64,000 nt of DNA from Methylobacterium sp. Leaf108 (GCF_001423265.1 NZ_LMND01000005.1:55218-119217), one strand, 5' to 3'; positions 39,480 to 49,631 are shown, counted from the first letter of the stretch. The notes: generated by a model not told the origin, from the letters alone. Program-made: numbers and translations.

Positions 39480-41561
39480 ATGCTGAGCCTCAGTTTCACC
39501 CCGCTCCTGCCATGGCCGGTGCTGGCCGGCTTCGGCGTGGTGGTCGCGCTGTTCTGCATCCTCGCCATCGTGGCGCGGGGCCGCAGCGCGATCCTGCGCG
39601 CGATCGCCCTCGGGCTGGTCCTCCTGGCGATCGCCAACCCGTCGCTGGTCCGCGAGGACCGCGAGCCGGTCAAGGACATCGTCGCCGTGGTCGTCGACCG
39701 GTCGGGGTCGCAGGCGCTGGGCGACCGCAAGGGCATGACCGACACCGTGCGGGCCGAACTGCAGCGCCGGTTCGGCTCGCTCGCCAACATCGAGCCGCGC
39801 TTCGTCGACGTTCCCGACGGCGAGGGTGACGAGGGCACCAAGCTCTTCACCGCCCTGGGGCAGGTGCTGGCCGACGTCGCGCCCGAGCGCCTGGCCGGCG
39901 TCGTCATGCTCACCGACGGGGTCGTCCACGACATCCCCGCCTCGGCGGCGGCACTGGGCATCAAGGCGCCGCTGCACGTCCTCGTCACCGGCCATGCCGA
40001 CGAGCGCGACCGCCAGATCAGGCTGATCGAGGCGCCGCGCTTCGGCATCGTCGGGCGCGAGCTGACGATCCGCGCCGAGGTGATGGAGCGCGGCGGCACC
40101 GGCAACGCCGTGGTGACGGTGCGCCGCGACGGCGAGGAGATCGACCGGCGCAGCGTGTCCACCGGCCGGCCCTTCGCCCTCACCACGCGGATCGAGCACG
40201 GCGGCCCCAACGTCGTCGAGATCGAAGTCGAGGCGCTGCCGGGCGAACTCACCACCATCAACAACCGCGCCGTCCTGCCCATCGAGGGCATCCGCGAGAA
40301 GCTGCGGGTGCTGCTGGTCTCCGGCGAGCCGCACCAGGGCGAGCGGACCTGGCGCAACCTGCTGAAGTCCGACGCCAACGTCGATCTCGTCCACTTCACG
40401 ATCCTGCGCCCGCCCGAGAAGCAGGACGGCACCCCGATCTCGGAACTCTCGCTGATCGCCTTCCCGACCCGCGAGCTGTTCGTCCAGAAGATCAAGGACT
40501 TCGACCTCATCATCTTCGACCGCTACGCCAACCAGAGCGTGCTGCCCTCGGCCTATTTCGACAACATCGTGCGCTACGTCCGCGACGGCGGCGCGCTGCT
40601 CGTGGCGGCGGGGCCGGAGTTCGCCTCGACGGGGAGCCTGTCGCGCACCCGGCTGTCGGCGATCCTGCCGGGGGAACCCAACGGTCGCGTCGTCGAGCAA
40701 CCCTACAAGGCCGGGCTGACCGGCACCGGCACCCGGCACCCGGTCACCCGGGCGCTGCCGGGTTCGGAGGCCTCGCCGCCGGCCTGGGGCGACTGGCTGC
40801 GCATCGTCTCGGCCCAGGTGAAGCCCGGGGTCCAGCCGATCCTGCAGGGCCCCAACGCCCTGCCGCTGCTCGCCCTGTCCCGCGAGGACAAGGGCCGCGT
40901 CGCGCTGCTGCTGTCCGACCACGCCTGGCTGTGGGCACGCGGCTACCAGGAAGGCGGTCCCTACCTCGACCTGCTGCGCCGCCTCGGCCACTGGCTGATG
41001 AAGGAGCCGGCCCTCGAGGAGGAGGCCCTGCGCGCCCAGACCACCGGGCGCGGCCGCGAGGTCCGGGTCGAGCGCCAGACCATGGCCGAGACCGCCGAGC
41101 CGGTGACCGTCACCGGGCCGACCGGGGCGCAGCGCAGCCTCACCCTGGAGGAAACCAAGCCGGGCCTGTTCTCCACCACCTTCGAGGCGTCGGAACTCGG
41201 GCTCCACACCCTGCGCTCGGGTGCCCTCGTCGCCTTCGTCAGCGTCGGGCCGCCCAACCCGCGCGAACTCGCCGACGTCTTCAGCGACACCGACCGGCTG
41301 CGGCCGCTGGCCGAAGGCACCGGCGGTTCGATCCGTCGCCTCGCCGAGGCGAACGGCGGCGTGAGCGTGCCCCGGCTCCAGAGCGTGCGCAGCGGCCGAC
41401 TGGCGGGGGCCGACTGGATCGGCTTCCATCCGAGCGACAGCGCCAACATCCGTGGCGTCGAAGTCTATCCCCTGGCGCTCGGTCTCTGGGCTCTGGCCGC
41501 CCTGGCGGCGGCGATCCTGGCGATGTGGCTAGTGGAGGGGCGGCGCGGACGGGTGGCGTGA
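39480..41561 (+). CDS. Membrane protein with VWA-like and glutamine-amidotransferase-like domains
   Basis: A 693-residue protein. Two N-terminal membrane helices (about 12-55) are followed by a VWA-like segment (DIVAVVVDRSGSQALGDRK, VVMLTDGVVHD) and then a class I glutamine-amidotransferase-like fold (KLRVLLVSGEPHQGERTWRNLL ... DFDLIIFDRYANQSVLPSAYFDNIVRYVRDGGALLVAAGPEF). The usual catalytic Cys is not apparent. The C-terminus is a single helix (VYPLALGLWALAALAAAILAMWLV) and a basic tail. It is the last gene of the MoxR cluster. The start ATG 39480 fits the membrane-protein pattern better than the longer frame. Confidence 0.88.
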   Translation: MLSLSFTPLLPWPVLAGFGVVVALFCILAIVARGRSAILRAIALGLVLLAIANPSLVREDREPVKDIVAVVVDRSGSQALGDRKGMTDTVRAELQRRFGSLANIEPRFVDVPDGEGDEGTKLFTALGQVLADVAPERLAGVVMLTDGVVHDIPASAAALGIKAPLHVLVTGHADERDRQIRLIEAPRFGIVGRELTIRAEVMERGGTGNAVVTVRRDGEEIDRRSVSTGRPFALTTRIEHGGPNVVEIEVEALPGELTTINNRAVLPIEGIREKLRVLLVSGEPHQGERTWRNLLKSDANVDLVHFTILRPPEKQDGTPISELSLIAFPTRELFVQKIKDFDLIIFDRYANQSVLPSAYFDNIVRYVRDGGALLVAAGPEFASTGSLSRTRLSAILPGEPNGRVVEQPYKAGLTGTGTRHPVTRALPGSEASPPAWGDWLRIVSAQVKPGVQPILQGPNALPLLALSREDKGRVALLLSDHAWLWARGYQEGGPYLDLLRRLGHWLMKEPALEEEALRAQTTGRGREVRVERQTMAETAEPVTVTGPTGAQRSLTLEETKPGLFSTTFEASELGLHTLRSGALVAFVSVGPPNPRELADVFSDTDRLRPLAEGTGGSIRRLAEANGGVSVPRLQSVRSGRLAGADWIGFHPSDSANIRGVEVYPLALGLWALAALAAAILAMWLVEGRRGRVA

Positions 41562-41631
41562 CGGATGCCCGATGCCCCTCGACGCCGTTCCGGGCGTTCA
41601 GGGAAAGGGCCGCGCTCCGCTCGCCTGCATT

Positions 41632-42144
41632 CTAGGCCGGTCGCGACCGGACGCTGGCGACTTCGCCTCGGGCCGTGATGTCGGCATCCGGCTGCAGGGC
41701 GCGCCACAGCACCCGCGCGGGGTCGACCGGTCCAGGGAGCGTCAGCGCCCCGTGCGGCACGCGCGTGAAGCCGAAACGGGCGTAGTACGGCGCGTCCCCC
41801 ACGAGGAGCATCAGGGGATGGCCGCCCTGCCTCGCCGCATCGAGGCTGCGGTTCATCAGGGCCGAGCCGATGCCGCGGTTCTCGAAACTCGGGTCGACGG
41901 TGAGGGGGCCGAGCATCAGCGCGTCGTCGGTGCCGATGCGGATGGGACCGACCCGCACCGATCCGACGAGGAAGGTGCCGACCAGCGCCGTGAAGGACAA
42001 CGTGGGCAGGGGAGGCACGCCCTCGCGCAGGCGGTAGGGCGTGCGGGCGAAGCGGCCGGGACCGAAGGCGCGGGCGTGGAGCCGTTCGACGGCCGCCGCG
42101 TCCTCCGCCGATTCCGGCCGGATCAGTAGGGGGAGGGTGGTCAT
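41632..42144 (-). CDS. GNAT family N-acetyltransferase (YhbS type)
   Basis: A 170-residue acetyl-CoA-dependent acetyltransferase. The acetyl-CoA loop is in LGPLTVDPSFENRGIGSALMNRSLD (about 76-100; R/Q-x-x-G-x-G/A is seen as ENRGIG) and the fold ends with PLMLLVGDAPYYARFGFTRV, which is typical of YhbS. The substrate is unknown. It lies 11 bp after yejB on the same strand, so it is likely in the same transcript as the Yej-type importer genes. Confidence 0.9.
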   Translation of the reverse strand: MTTLPLLIRPESAEDAAAVERLHARAFGPGRFARTPYRLREGVPPLPTLSFTALVGTFLVGSVRVGPIRIGTDDALMLGPLTVDPSFENRGIGSALMNRSLDAARQGGHPLMLLVGDAPYYARFGFTRVPHGALTLPGPVDPARVLWRALQPDADITARGEVASVRSRPA

Positions 42145-42155
42145 CGCCCCCTCGC

Positions 42156-43262
42156 TCAGGTGGCGCGGTTCGAGAAGTCGATGCGCGGGTCGATCCAGGT
42201 GTAGATCAGGTCCGAGAGCAGGTTCACGGCCAGTCCCAGCAGGGAGAAGATGTAGAGCGTCGCGAACACGATCGGGTAGTCGCGCCCGACGATGGCGGTG
42301 AAGGACAGGAGGCCGAGCCCGTCGAGGCTGAAGATCGTCTCGATCAGGAGCGAGCCGGTGAAGAAGGCCGAGATGAAGGCGCCGGGAAACCCCGCCACCA
42401 CGATCAGCATGGCGTTGCGGAAGACGTGGCCGTAGAGCACGCGGCGCTCGCTGAGGCCCTTCATGCGGGCGGTGAGCACGTATTGCTTGCGGATCTCGTC
42501 GAGGAACGAGTTCTTGGTGAGCAGCGTCGAGGTGGCGAATGCGCCGAGCACCAGGGCGGTGAGCGGCAGCGTCATGTGCCAGGCGTAGTCGACGACCTTG
42601 CCCCACAGCGACAGGCTCTCGAAGCCCTCGCTGGTCAGCCCGCGGATCGGGAAGATCTGCACGAACGAGCCGCCGGCCAGAAGGATGATGAGCAGGATGC
42701 CGAACAGGAAGCTCGGCACCGCGTAACCGACGATGACGACGCCCGAGGTCCACAGGTCGAAGCGCGAGCCCTCCCGCACCGCCTTGCGGATGCCCAGGGG
42801 AATCGAGATCGCGTAGGAGATCAGCGTCATCCACAGGCCGAGCGAGATCGAGACCGGCAACCGCTCGCGGATCAGCTGCAGCACCGAGACGTCGCGAAAG
42901 TAGCTGTTGCCGAAGTCGAACCGGAGGTAGTCCCACAGCATCTTGGCGAAGCGCTCTGGCGCCGGCTTGTCGAAGCCGAACTGCTTTTCGAGCTTGGCGA
43001 TGAAGGCCGGGTCGAGCCCCTGGGCGCCGCGATAGCGGGAGTTGGCCTCGCCACCGGTGCGCGCCGCCATACCGGCGCCGCCGAGGTCGCCGGCCCCGCC
43101 GGTCACCCGCGACAGGCCGGCGTCGTTCTGGCCCTGGAGCTGGGCCAGCACCCGCTCCACCGGCCCGCCGGGGGCGAACTGGACGATCGCGAAGGTGATC
43201 AGCATGATCCCGAAGATGGTGGGCACCATCAGGGCGATGCGGCGCAGGATGTAGGCGAGCAC
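42156..43262 (-). CDS. yejB: YejB-like peptide ABC transporter permease
   Basis: A 368-residue permease of the oligopeptide (DppB/OppB) family, of the YejB subgroup, which takes up peptide-nucleotide microcins and other peptides. It starts [36 protein letters not shown] and has a ~55-residue periplasmic loop characteristic of YejB (Gly/Ala/Arg-rich). The EAA loop is in [27 protein letters not shown]. It follows the second binding-protein gene by 12 bases. The usual yejE and yejF partners are not found next to it. Confidence 0.9.
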   Translation of the reverse strand: MLAYILRRIALMVPTIFGIMLITFAIVQFAPGGPVERVLAQLQGQNDAGLSRVTGGAGDLGGAGMAARTGGEANSRYRGAQGLDPAFIAKLEKQFGFDKPAPERFAKMLWDYLRFDFGNSYFRDVSVLQLIRERLPVSISLGLWMTLISYAISIPLGIRKAVREGSRFDLWTSGVVIVGYAVPSFLFGILLIILLAGGSFVQIFPIRGLTSEGFESLSLWGKVVDYAWHMTLPLTALVLGAFATSTLLTKNSFLDEIRKQYVLTARMKGLSERRVLYGHVFRNAMLIVVAGFPGAFISAFFTGSLLIETIFSLDGLGLLSFTAIVGRDYPIVFATLYIFSLLGLAVNLLSDLIYTWIDPRIDFSNRAT

Positions 43263-43274
43263 GCGCGGGTTTCC

Positions 43275-45128
43275 TTAAAGCCGGCCGATGCGGCGGGCCC
43301 TGGCGGCATCGAACCACCAGGTGGCGGGCACGCCCAGGCCGTAGGCGGGGGTGCGCTCCGGGCGCCCGAACACGTCCCAGACCGCGATGCGGTGGGTCGC
43401 TCCGTACCACATCGGCACCCAGTACCGGCCCGCGCGCAGCACGCGGTCGAGTGCCCGGCAGGCGGTGACGAGGGCGGGGCGGGAGGTCGCCTCGGTGACG
43501 GCGGCGATGAGGGTATCGACAGCGGGGTCGGCGATGCCGGCCAGGTTGTTCGATCCCGAGGTGGCCGCGGCGCGCGAGCCGTAGGCCTCGCGCAGTTCCG
43601 GCCCCGGCGTCATGCCGTTGGAGAACCGCCGGACCGTCATGTCGAAGTCGAAGTCCTTGAGGCGGGCCTGGTACTGCGAGGCGTCGACCTGGCGGATGCG
43701 GCCCTTGATCCCGATCAGCCCGAGGTTGCGGACGAAGGGCTGGGTGTGCGGCGTCAGGCTGGGGTCGAGGTCGAGGAACTCGATCTCCAGGGGCTGGCCG
43801 CCCGGCAGGGCCATGACGCCGTCGGTGCGCACGCAACCGGCTTCGCGCAGCAGCCCGGCGGCGCGGCCGAGCAGGGCCCGGTCCTGGCCCGAGCCGTCCG
43901 ACTCCGGCGGGCTCCACGGCTGCCCGAACACCTCGGCGGGCAGGCTGGCGCGCAGGGGTTCGAGGAGCGCCAGTTCCTCGGGGGAGGGCAGGCCGGTGGC
44001 CTTGAGGTCCGAGTTCTCGAAATAGGAGGCCGTGCGCCTGTAGGCGTCGTACATCAGGGTCTTGTTGGTCCAGGCGAAGTCGAAGCACAGGCCGACCGCC
44101 TCGCGCACCCGGGCGTCCTTGAAGGCGGGGCGGCGGGTGTTGATCCACCAGCCCTGCGTGCCCGAGGGCGTCGCGTCCGGCAGGGTCTCGCGACGGACGC
44201 GGCCCTCCTTGACCGCGGGGAAGTCGTAGCCGGTGGCCCAGACCTTCGCGGTGAACTCCTCGCGGTAGCTGAAGGCCCCGCCCTTGAAGGCCTCGAACGC
44301 GACCTGACGGTCGCGGAAGCACTCGTAGCGGATCGAATCGAAATTGTGCCGGCCGACGTTCACCGGCAGGTCGGCGCCCCAGTAGTCGCGCACCCGCTCC
44401 AGTTCGATGAAGCGCCCCGGCTCCAGGCGCCCGACCTGATAGGGTCCCGAGCCCAGCGGCGGTTCGAGGGACGAGGCCTCGAAGTCGCGGCCCTCGTAAT
44501 AGGCCGCCGAGAACACCGGCAGGGTCGCCACGAACAGGGGCAGGTCGCGGCTGCGGCCGGGAGCGAAGCGTACGACGAGGGTGCCCTCGTCCTCGGCCAC
44601 CGCCTCCGTCATGTCGCGCACCACCTGCGAGATCTCGGGGTGGCCCTTTTCCTTGAGCAGCCGCAGGGAGACCGCGACGTCGGTGGCCGTCAGCCGCTGG
44701 CCGTCGTGGAAGCGGGCCTGCGGCCGCAGGACGAAGCGGTAGGTGAGCCCGTCCTCGGAGACCTCCACCGAGCGGGCGAGGAGGCCGTAGAGGGAATCCG
44801 GCTCGTCCAGCGCCCGCACCATCAGGGAATCGAAGGTCAGGTTCATGCCCGGCGCGCCGTCGCCGCGCAGGACGTAGACGTTGAGGGTGTTGAAGGTCTC
44901 GGAGGATTGGTTGCCGATGGTCGAGGTCAGCTGCGCCGAGAAACGGCCGCCGCTGGGCGCGGCCGGATCGACGTAGTCGAAGTTGCGGAAATCGGCGGGG
45001 TACTTGAGGTCGCCGAAGCTCGAGAGGCCGTGGACGGTCCGCGTGCCGGCGACGGCCGCCGGTGCGGCGGGCAGGGCGAAGGCCGCGGCCCCCGCCATCA
45101 CCGTGCGGCGGGTCGCGCCCGCGGTCAC
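43275..45128 (-). CDS. YejA-like extracellular solute-binding protein (second copy)
   Basis: A 617-residue family 5 binding protein for an oligopeptide-type ABC importer. A Tat-like signal (ATRRTVMAGAAAFALPAAPAAVA) precedes the mature chain, which opens HGLSSFGDLKYPADFRNFDYVDPAAPSGGR, close to YejA. The binding-protein core includes YRFVLRPQARFHDGQRLTATDV. It starts at GTG 45128, overlapping the stop of the other binding protein (GTGA). It is similar in layout to that neighbour (e.g. PLGSGPYQVGRLEPGR and PSPEELALLEPL occur in both), so the pair is a tandem duplication. Confidence 0.92.
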   Translation of the reverse strand: MTAGATRRTVMAGAAAFALPAAPAAVAGTRTVHGLSSFGDLKYPADFRNFDYVDPAAPSGGRFSAQLTSTIGNQSSETFNTLNVYVLRGDGAPGMNLTFDSLMVRALDEPDSLYGLLARSVEVSEDGLTYRFVLRPQARFHDGQRLTATDVAVSLRLLKEKGHPEISQVVRDMTEAVAEDEGTLVVRFAPGRSRDLPLFVATLPVFSAAYYEGRDFEASSLEPPLGSGPYQVGRLEPGRFIELERVRDYWGADLPVNVGRHNFDSIRYECFRDRQVAFEAFKGGAFSYREEFTAKVWATGYDFPAVKEGRVRRETLPDATPSGTQGWWINTRRPAFKDARVREAVGLCFDFAWTNKTLMYDAYRRTASYFENSDLKATGLPSPEELALLEPLRASLPAEVFGQPWSPPESDGSGQDRALLGRAAGLLREAGCVRTDGVMALPGGQPLEIEFLDLDPSLTPHTQPFVRNLGLIGIKGRIRQVDASQYQARLKDFDFDMTVRRFSNGMTPGPELREAYGSRAAATSGSNNLAGIADPAVDTLIAAVTEATSRPALVTACRALDRVLRAGRYWVPMWYGATHRIAVWDVFGRPERTPAYGLGVPATWWFDAARARRIGRL

Positions 45129-47020
45129 CGCGGTGCCCCGGTCTTCGTGGCTAGCGCCTCGTCGTACCACCACGTCGTCGGGAAGCCCGAGCCGCCGTAG
45201 CGGGGCAGCACCGCCGGCCGGGCGAAGCGGTTCCAGCGCAGGGTCCGCGAGACGTTCGAGGCCCATTGCGGCACCACGTAGTCGTGGGCGAGCAGGACCC
45301 GGTCGAGGGCCCGCGTGGCGGCGACCACGCCGGCCCGGTCGGGCGCGAAGATCACCTTCTCGACGAGGGCGTCGATGGCGGGGTCCTTGATGCCGACGAT
45401 GTTGCGCGAGCCCGGCTTGTCGGCCGCCAGCGAGCCCCAGTACTCGCGCTGCTCGTTGCCCGGCGACAGGGATTCCGGCCAGGACGTGGTGGTGATGTCG
45501 AAATCGAACCCGCGCAGCCGGTTCTGGTACTGGGCCTGGTCGATCACCCGCAGGGTCGAGTTGATGCCGATCAGCTTCAACTGCGCCGCGAAGGGAAGGA
45601 TCACCCGTTCGAACACGCTCTGGAACTCGAGGAACTCCACGGTGAGCGGCTCGCCCGACGCGACGTTCGTCATCTGGCCGTTGCGCAGCTCGTAGCCGGC
45701 CTCCTTGAGGAGGCGCACCGCCTCGCGCAGGTTGGCGCGCACCGCCTCGGGCGTACCGTTGACCGGGTTGGCGTAGGGCGTGGTGAACACCGAGGCCGGG
45801 ATCTTGTCCTTGAGCGGCTCCAGGAGCGCCAGTTCCTCGGGCGAGGGCATGCCGGAGGAGGCCAGTTCGGAGCCGAAGTAATAGGAGTCGATCCGCTTGT
45901 AGAGGCCGAAGAACAGCGCCCGGTTCATCTCCTCGTAGTTCATGGCGAGGTTGAAGGCGCGCCGCACCCGGGCGTCCGCGAACTTCGGTTTGCGCAGGTT
46001 GAAGGCGAAGGCCTGCATGTTGCCGTTGCCGCGATCGGGGAACTCCTCCTTGACGAGGCGCCCCTCCTTCACGGCCGGGAAGTCGCCGTAGGCGGTGGCC
46101 CAGTTGCGGGCGACGTTCTCGGTGCGGAAGTCGTAGAGATCGCCCTTCAGCGCCTCGATCAGCACCGTGGAATCGCGAAAATACTCGTTGCGCAGGGTGC
46201 CGAAGTTGTTGCGCCCGACGTTCACCGGCAGATCCCTGGCCCAGTAATCCGCCACCCGCTCGTAGGTGGCGCTGCGGCCGGGCTCGAACTTCGCCAGGCG
46301 ATAGGGCCCCGACCCCAGCGGAATCTCGAGGGTGGTCTGGGTGGCGTCGCGCTGGCGCCCCTGGGCGTCCTTGGCCGTCCACCAGTGCTTGGGCAGGACG
46401 CGCAGCTGGCCGAGCACCTGCGGCAGTTCGCGGTTGCCGGTCTCGCCGAAGCGGAAGGTGACCTCGCGCTCGCCGGTGGCCTCGGCCTTCGTCACGGTCT
46501 GGTAGTAGTTGGCGTAGAACGGGCTGTTGGCCTTGAGGACGTCGAACGACCAGATCACGTCCTCGGGCGTGATCGGCGTGCCGTCGTGCCAGCGCGCCTC
46601 CGGGCGCAGGCGGTAGCTCACGGAGGACGCATCCTCCGCGACCCGGACGCCCTCGGCGACGAGGCCGTAGGAGGTGAAGGGCTCGTCGCCGGAATCCACC
46701 ATCAAGGTGTCGTAGATCAGGGTGATGCCGCCTTCGAGGTCGCCCTTGAGACCCGACACCACGTAGTTGAAGTTGTCGAATCCGCCCTGGGCGCCGAGCC
46801 GCACCAGGCCGCCCTTGGGCGCCGCCGGGTCGGCATACTCGAAGTGCTTGAAGTCGGGTGGATACTTGGGCTCGCCCATCAGCGTCATGGCATGGGCGAA
46901 GGCTCCCCCGGTGGTCGGGGCCGGCTGGGCCGGTGCCGGTCCGGCGAAGGCCATGCAGCCGGCGAGAACACCGGCGAGGACGCTCGTAAGGCACGATCCG
47001 ATCAGGCTGTGACGCGTCAC
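45125..47020 (-). CDS. YejA-like extracellular solute-binding protein (first copy)
   Basis: A 631-residue family 5 binding protein. From GTG 47020 the N-terminus is a signal with a lipobox-like LAGC (SVLAGVLAGCMAF), so it may be a lipoprotein; an ATG at 47044 would add eight residues but has a poorer ribosome site. The mature part begins HAMTLMGEPKYPPDFKHFEYADPAAPKGG, as in YejA. It is first in a run with the second binding protein, yejB and a GNAT gene. This copy and the next probably bind different peptides. Confidence 0.9.
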   Translation of the reverse strand: MTRHSLIGSCLTSVLAGVLAGCMAFAGPAPAQPAPTTGGAFAHAMTLMGEPKYPPDFKHFEYADPAAPKGGLVRLGAQGGFDNFNYVVSGLKGDLEGGITLIYDTLMVDSGDEPFTSYGLVAEGVRVAEDASSVSYRLRPEARWHDGTPITPEDVIWSFDVLKANSPFYANYYQTVTKAEATGEREVTFRFGETGNRELPQVLGQLRVLPKHWWTAKDAQGRQRDATQTTLEIPLGSGPYRLAKFEPGRSATYERVADYWARDLPVNVGRNNFGTLRNEYFRDSTVLIEALKGDLYDFRTENVARNWATAYGDFPAVKEGRLVKEEFPDRGNGNMQAFAFNLRKPKFADARVRRAFNLAMNYEEMNRALFFGLYKRIDSYYFGSELASSGMPSPEELALLEPLKDKIPASVFTTPYANPVNGTPEAVRANLREAVRLLKEAGYELRNGQMTNVASGEPLTVEFLEFQSVFERVILPFAAQLKLIGINSTLRVIDQAQYQNRLRGFDFDITTTSWPESLSPGNEQREYWGSLAADKPGSRNIVGIKDPAIDALVEKVIFAPDRAGVVAATRALDRVLLAHDYVVPQWASNVSRTLRWNRFARPAVLPRYGGSGFPTTWWYDEALATKTGAPR

Positions 47021-47117
47021 GATCCGGCGCTCTCCCGCTGACATCCCGCCGGCCATTCTAGCGCGCCGCGGGCCTGTCGTTCTTAGGACGCCCGGAGCGG
47101 GAACGCCAATCGGGCGC

Positions 47118-48665
47118 CTACCCGAACGCCATGACCAGCGCCCCGACGGCGATCGCCCAGAGCGCCACCGTCGACAAGGTCGCCCGCCGCCGCTCCTTGC
47201 GGGCGATCCGGGCCGCCTGCGCCTCGTCGGGGGCGCCCTCGTCGAGGCGCACCAGGACGCGGCGCAGGCGCTGGGCGATGTCGGGGATGTCGGCGACCAC
47301 ATCGGCCAGCGTCAGGACGGCGCGGCCCGCCCCCTCCACCTTGCCGATCGGGCCGAGGTTGCGCGCGACCCAGGAGCGCACCACCGGCTCGGCCCCGGTC
47401 CACATGTCGAGCTTGGGGTCCAGGGAGCGGGCGACGCCCTCCACCACCACCATGGTCTTCTGCAGCATCACGAGTTCGGTGCGGGTGCGCATATCGAAAA
47501 GCGCCGTGATGTCGAACAGCAGGGTGAGCACCTTGGCCATCGAGATCTCGTCGGCCTTGCGCTGGTGGATCGGCTCGCCGATCGCCCGGATCGCCTGCGC
47601 GAAATCGTCCACCGAGTGGTGGGAGGGCACGTAGCCGGCCTCGAAGTGCACCTGGGCGACCCGGCGATAGTCGCGCAGGATGAAGCCGAGCAGGATTTCG
47701 GCGAGGAATCGCCGCTCGCGCTGACCAAGCCGGCCCATGATGCCGAAATCCACCGCCACGAGGACGCCGTCCGGGTCCACGAACAGGTTCCCCGGATGCA
47801 TGTCGGCGTGGAAGAACCCGTCGCGGATCGCCTGGCGCAGGAAGCTCTGGATCACCGTGCGCCCGAGGGCGGCGGGATCGTGCCCGGCCGCGACGATGGC
47901 GGCGCGGTCGTTGAGGCGGATGCCCTCGATCCACTCGCTGGTGAGGACGTCGCGCCCGGTCAGTTCCCAATCGGGCCTGGGCACGCGGAAGTCGGGGTCG
48001 CCCTTGGTGTTGTCGGCGAGTTCGGACATGGCCGCGGCCTCGAGCCGGAAGTCCATCTCCATCATCACCGAGCGGGCGAGGATCTCCACCACCTCGCGCG
48101 GGCGCAGCCGCTCGGCCTTGGGCGAGAGCGCATGCACCACCCGCGCGATGAAGCGCATCACGTCGAGGTCGCGCTGGAAGCCCTCGCGCACGCCCGGCCG
48201 CATGATCTTGACCGCGACGGCGCGCTGCGTCCCGTCGGCGTCGAGCACATGCGCCTTGTGGACCTGGGCGATGGAGGCGGCCGCGATCGGGACGCTGAAG
48301 GAGACGAAGAGTTCGCGGATCGGCTTGCCGAAGGCGGCCACCACCACTCTCTCGGCGACGTCCTGGGGGAAGGGCGGCACCCGGTCCTGCAGCTGCTCCA
48401 GGTCGCGGGCGGCGTCCATGCCGACGATGTCGGGCCGGGTGGCGAGGAACTGCCCGACCTTGACGTAGGACGGCCCGAGCCGGGTCAGCGCGCGCTGAAG
48501 GGAGCCGGGCCCGAGGCCGCGCCGCTCCAGCATCCGCCCGAGGCGCAGGGCCAGGCGCAGGTGCGGCGGCAGGCCCTCGCCGTCGACGACCGCGAGGCCG
48601 CCCTCGCGGGCCAGCACGAAGCCGACGCGGACCCCGCGCAGGAGATGGACGAGGGCGCCTAGCAC
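47118..48665 (-). CDS. ubiB: Ubiquinone biosynthesis regulatory kinase-like protein UbiB
   Basis: An atypical protein-kinase-like ATPase of the UbiB/ADCK family needed for ubiquinone synthesis. The 515-residue protein has the family landmarks: GPSYVKVGQFLATRPDIVG (KxGQ motif, about 65), the Ala-rich nucleotide loop AAASIAQVH, VAVKIMRPGV (invariant Lys), MEMDFRLEAAAMSE, FFHADMHPGNLFV and VAVDFGIMGRL. A C-terminal membrane helix (LSTVALWAIAVGALVMAFG) anchors it. The start is GTG 48665. ubiE lies upstream on the same strand with a 37-nt gap. Confidence 0.95.
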   Translation of the reverse strand: MLGALVHLLRGVRVGFVLAREGGLAVVDGEGLPPHLRLALRLGRMLERRGLGPGSLQRALTRLGPSYVKVGQFLATRPDIVGMDAARDLEQLQDRVPPFPQDVAERVVVAAFGKPIRELFVSFSVPIAAASIAQVHKAHVLDADGTQRAVAVKIMRPGVREGFQRDLDVMRFIARVVHALSPKAERLRPREVVEILARSVMMEMDFRLEAAAMSELADNTKGDPDFRVPRPDWELTGRDVLTSEWIEGIRLNDRAAIVAAGHDPAALGRTVIQSFLRQAIRDGFFHADMHPGNLFVDPDGVLVAVDFGIMGRLGQRERRFLAEILLGFILRDYRRVAQVHFEAGYVPSHHSVDDFAQAIRAIGEPIHQRKADEISMAKVLTLLFDITALFDMRTRTELVMLQKTMVVVEGVARSLDPKLDMWTGAEPVVRSWVARNLGPIGKVEGAGRAVLTLADVVADIPDIAQRLRRVLVRLDEGAPDEAQAARIARKERRRATLSTVALWAIAVGALVMAFG

Positions 48666-48702
48666 CCGCCGAGCGCCCGGATACGAACCCGACCCTGCGC
48701 CG

Positions 48703-49503
48703 TCATGCGATCTTCCAGCCCGAATGGATCGCCACGATGCCCCCGGTGAGCGCGCGGTGGCTGACGCGCGAGAAGCCGGCCGCCTCGATCATCCCGGCGA
48801 ACCGCCCGGGGGAGGGGAACTTGCGGATCGACTCCACGAGGTAGCGGTAGGATTCCGCGTCGCCCGCCACCCGCGCGCCCAGCCGTGGGATCACATGGAA
48901 CGAATAGGCGTCGTAGATCCGGTCCAGCACCGGCATGTCCACGCTCGAGAACTCGAGGCAGAGGAAGCGCCCGCCCGGCGCCAGCACGCGGTAGGCCTCC
49001 GCCAGCGCCACGTCGATCCGCGGTACGTTCCGGATGCCGAAGGCGATGGTGTAGGCGTCGAAGGCGTTGCCCGGCAGCGGCAGGGCCTCGGCATTGGCGG
49101 TCACGAAGTCGATCCGGCCGTCGAACCGGTCGCCGGCCCGCTCGGCGCCCACCCGCAGCATCGCCTCGTTGATGTCGAGCACCGTGACGTGGGTGCCACG
49201 CCCGCCCGCATCGAGGACGCGGAAGGCGACGTCGCCGGTGCCGCCGGCCACGTCGAGGTGGCGGAACGGCTGGCTGCGCGAGGGGCGCAGCATCGACACG
49301 AGGTTCGACTTCCAGGCCCGGTGCAGCCCCCCGGACATCAGGTCGTTCATCAGGTCGTAGCGCTTGGCCACGGAGCGGAAGACATCGTCGACCCGCGCCT
49401 GCTTCTCGGAGAGCGCCACGCGCTCGAACCCGAAATGGGTGTTCGCCTCACCGGCGAAGCCCGTGTCGGCGGATGTCTTGTCGTCCGAACTCATGCCACT
49501 CAT
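48703..49503 (-). CDS. ubiE: Demethylmenaquinone/demethylubiquinone C-methyltransferase UbiE
   Basis: An S-adenosylmethionine-dependent methyltransferase for the C-methylation step of ubiquinone synthesis. The 266-residue product has the UbiE signatures [25 protein letters not shown] (about 40-65), the SAM loop [16 protein letters not shown] (about 82), and [30 protein letters not shown] (about 155-185). The ATG at 49503 was chosen; another at 49494 is also possible. It is followed by ubiB and divergent from mutM, a common alphaproteobacterial arrangement. Confidence 0.96.
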   Translation of the reverse strand: MSGMSSDDKTSADTGFAGEANTHFGFERVALSEKQARVDDVFRSVAKRYDLMNDLMSGGLHRAWKSNLVSMLRPSRSQPFRHLDVAGGTGDVAFRVLDAGGRGTHVTVLDINEAMLRVGAERAGDRFDGRIDFVTANAEALPLPGNAFDAYTIAFGIRNVPRIDVALAEAYRVLAPGGRFLCLEFSSVDMPVLDRIYDAYSFHVIPRLGARVAGDAESYRYLVESIRKFPSPGRFAGMIEAAGFSRVSHRALTGGIVAIHSGWKIA

Positions 49504-49631
49504 ACCCCTGGGCGAATGCGCGTCCCTGGCGGGAGCGCGCACCTCGCGGCAAGCGTCATAGCGAAACGGCGGCGGGATCGCCATGTGCCGGATCGTCGGA
49601 CGAAGCCCCGCTCGCTTGTCCAGGGAGCCCC

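Noticed and set aside
42426..45200. A 924-codon plus-strand frame opposite yejB and a binding-protein gene
   Set aside because: A shadow of two conserved transporter genes.
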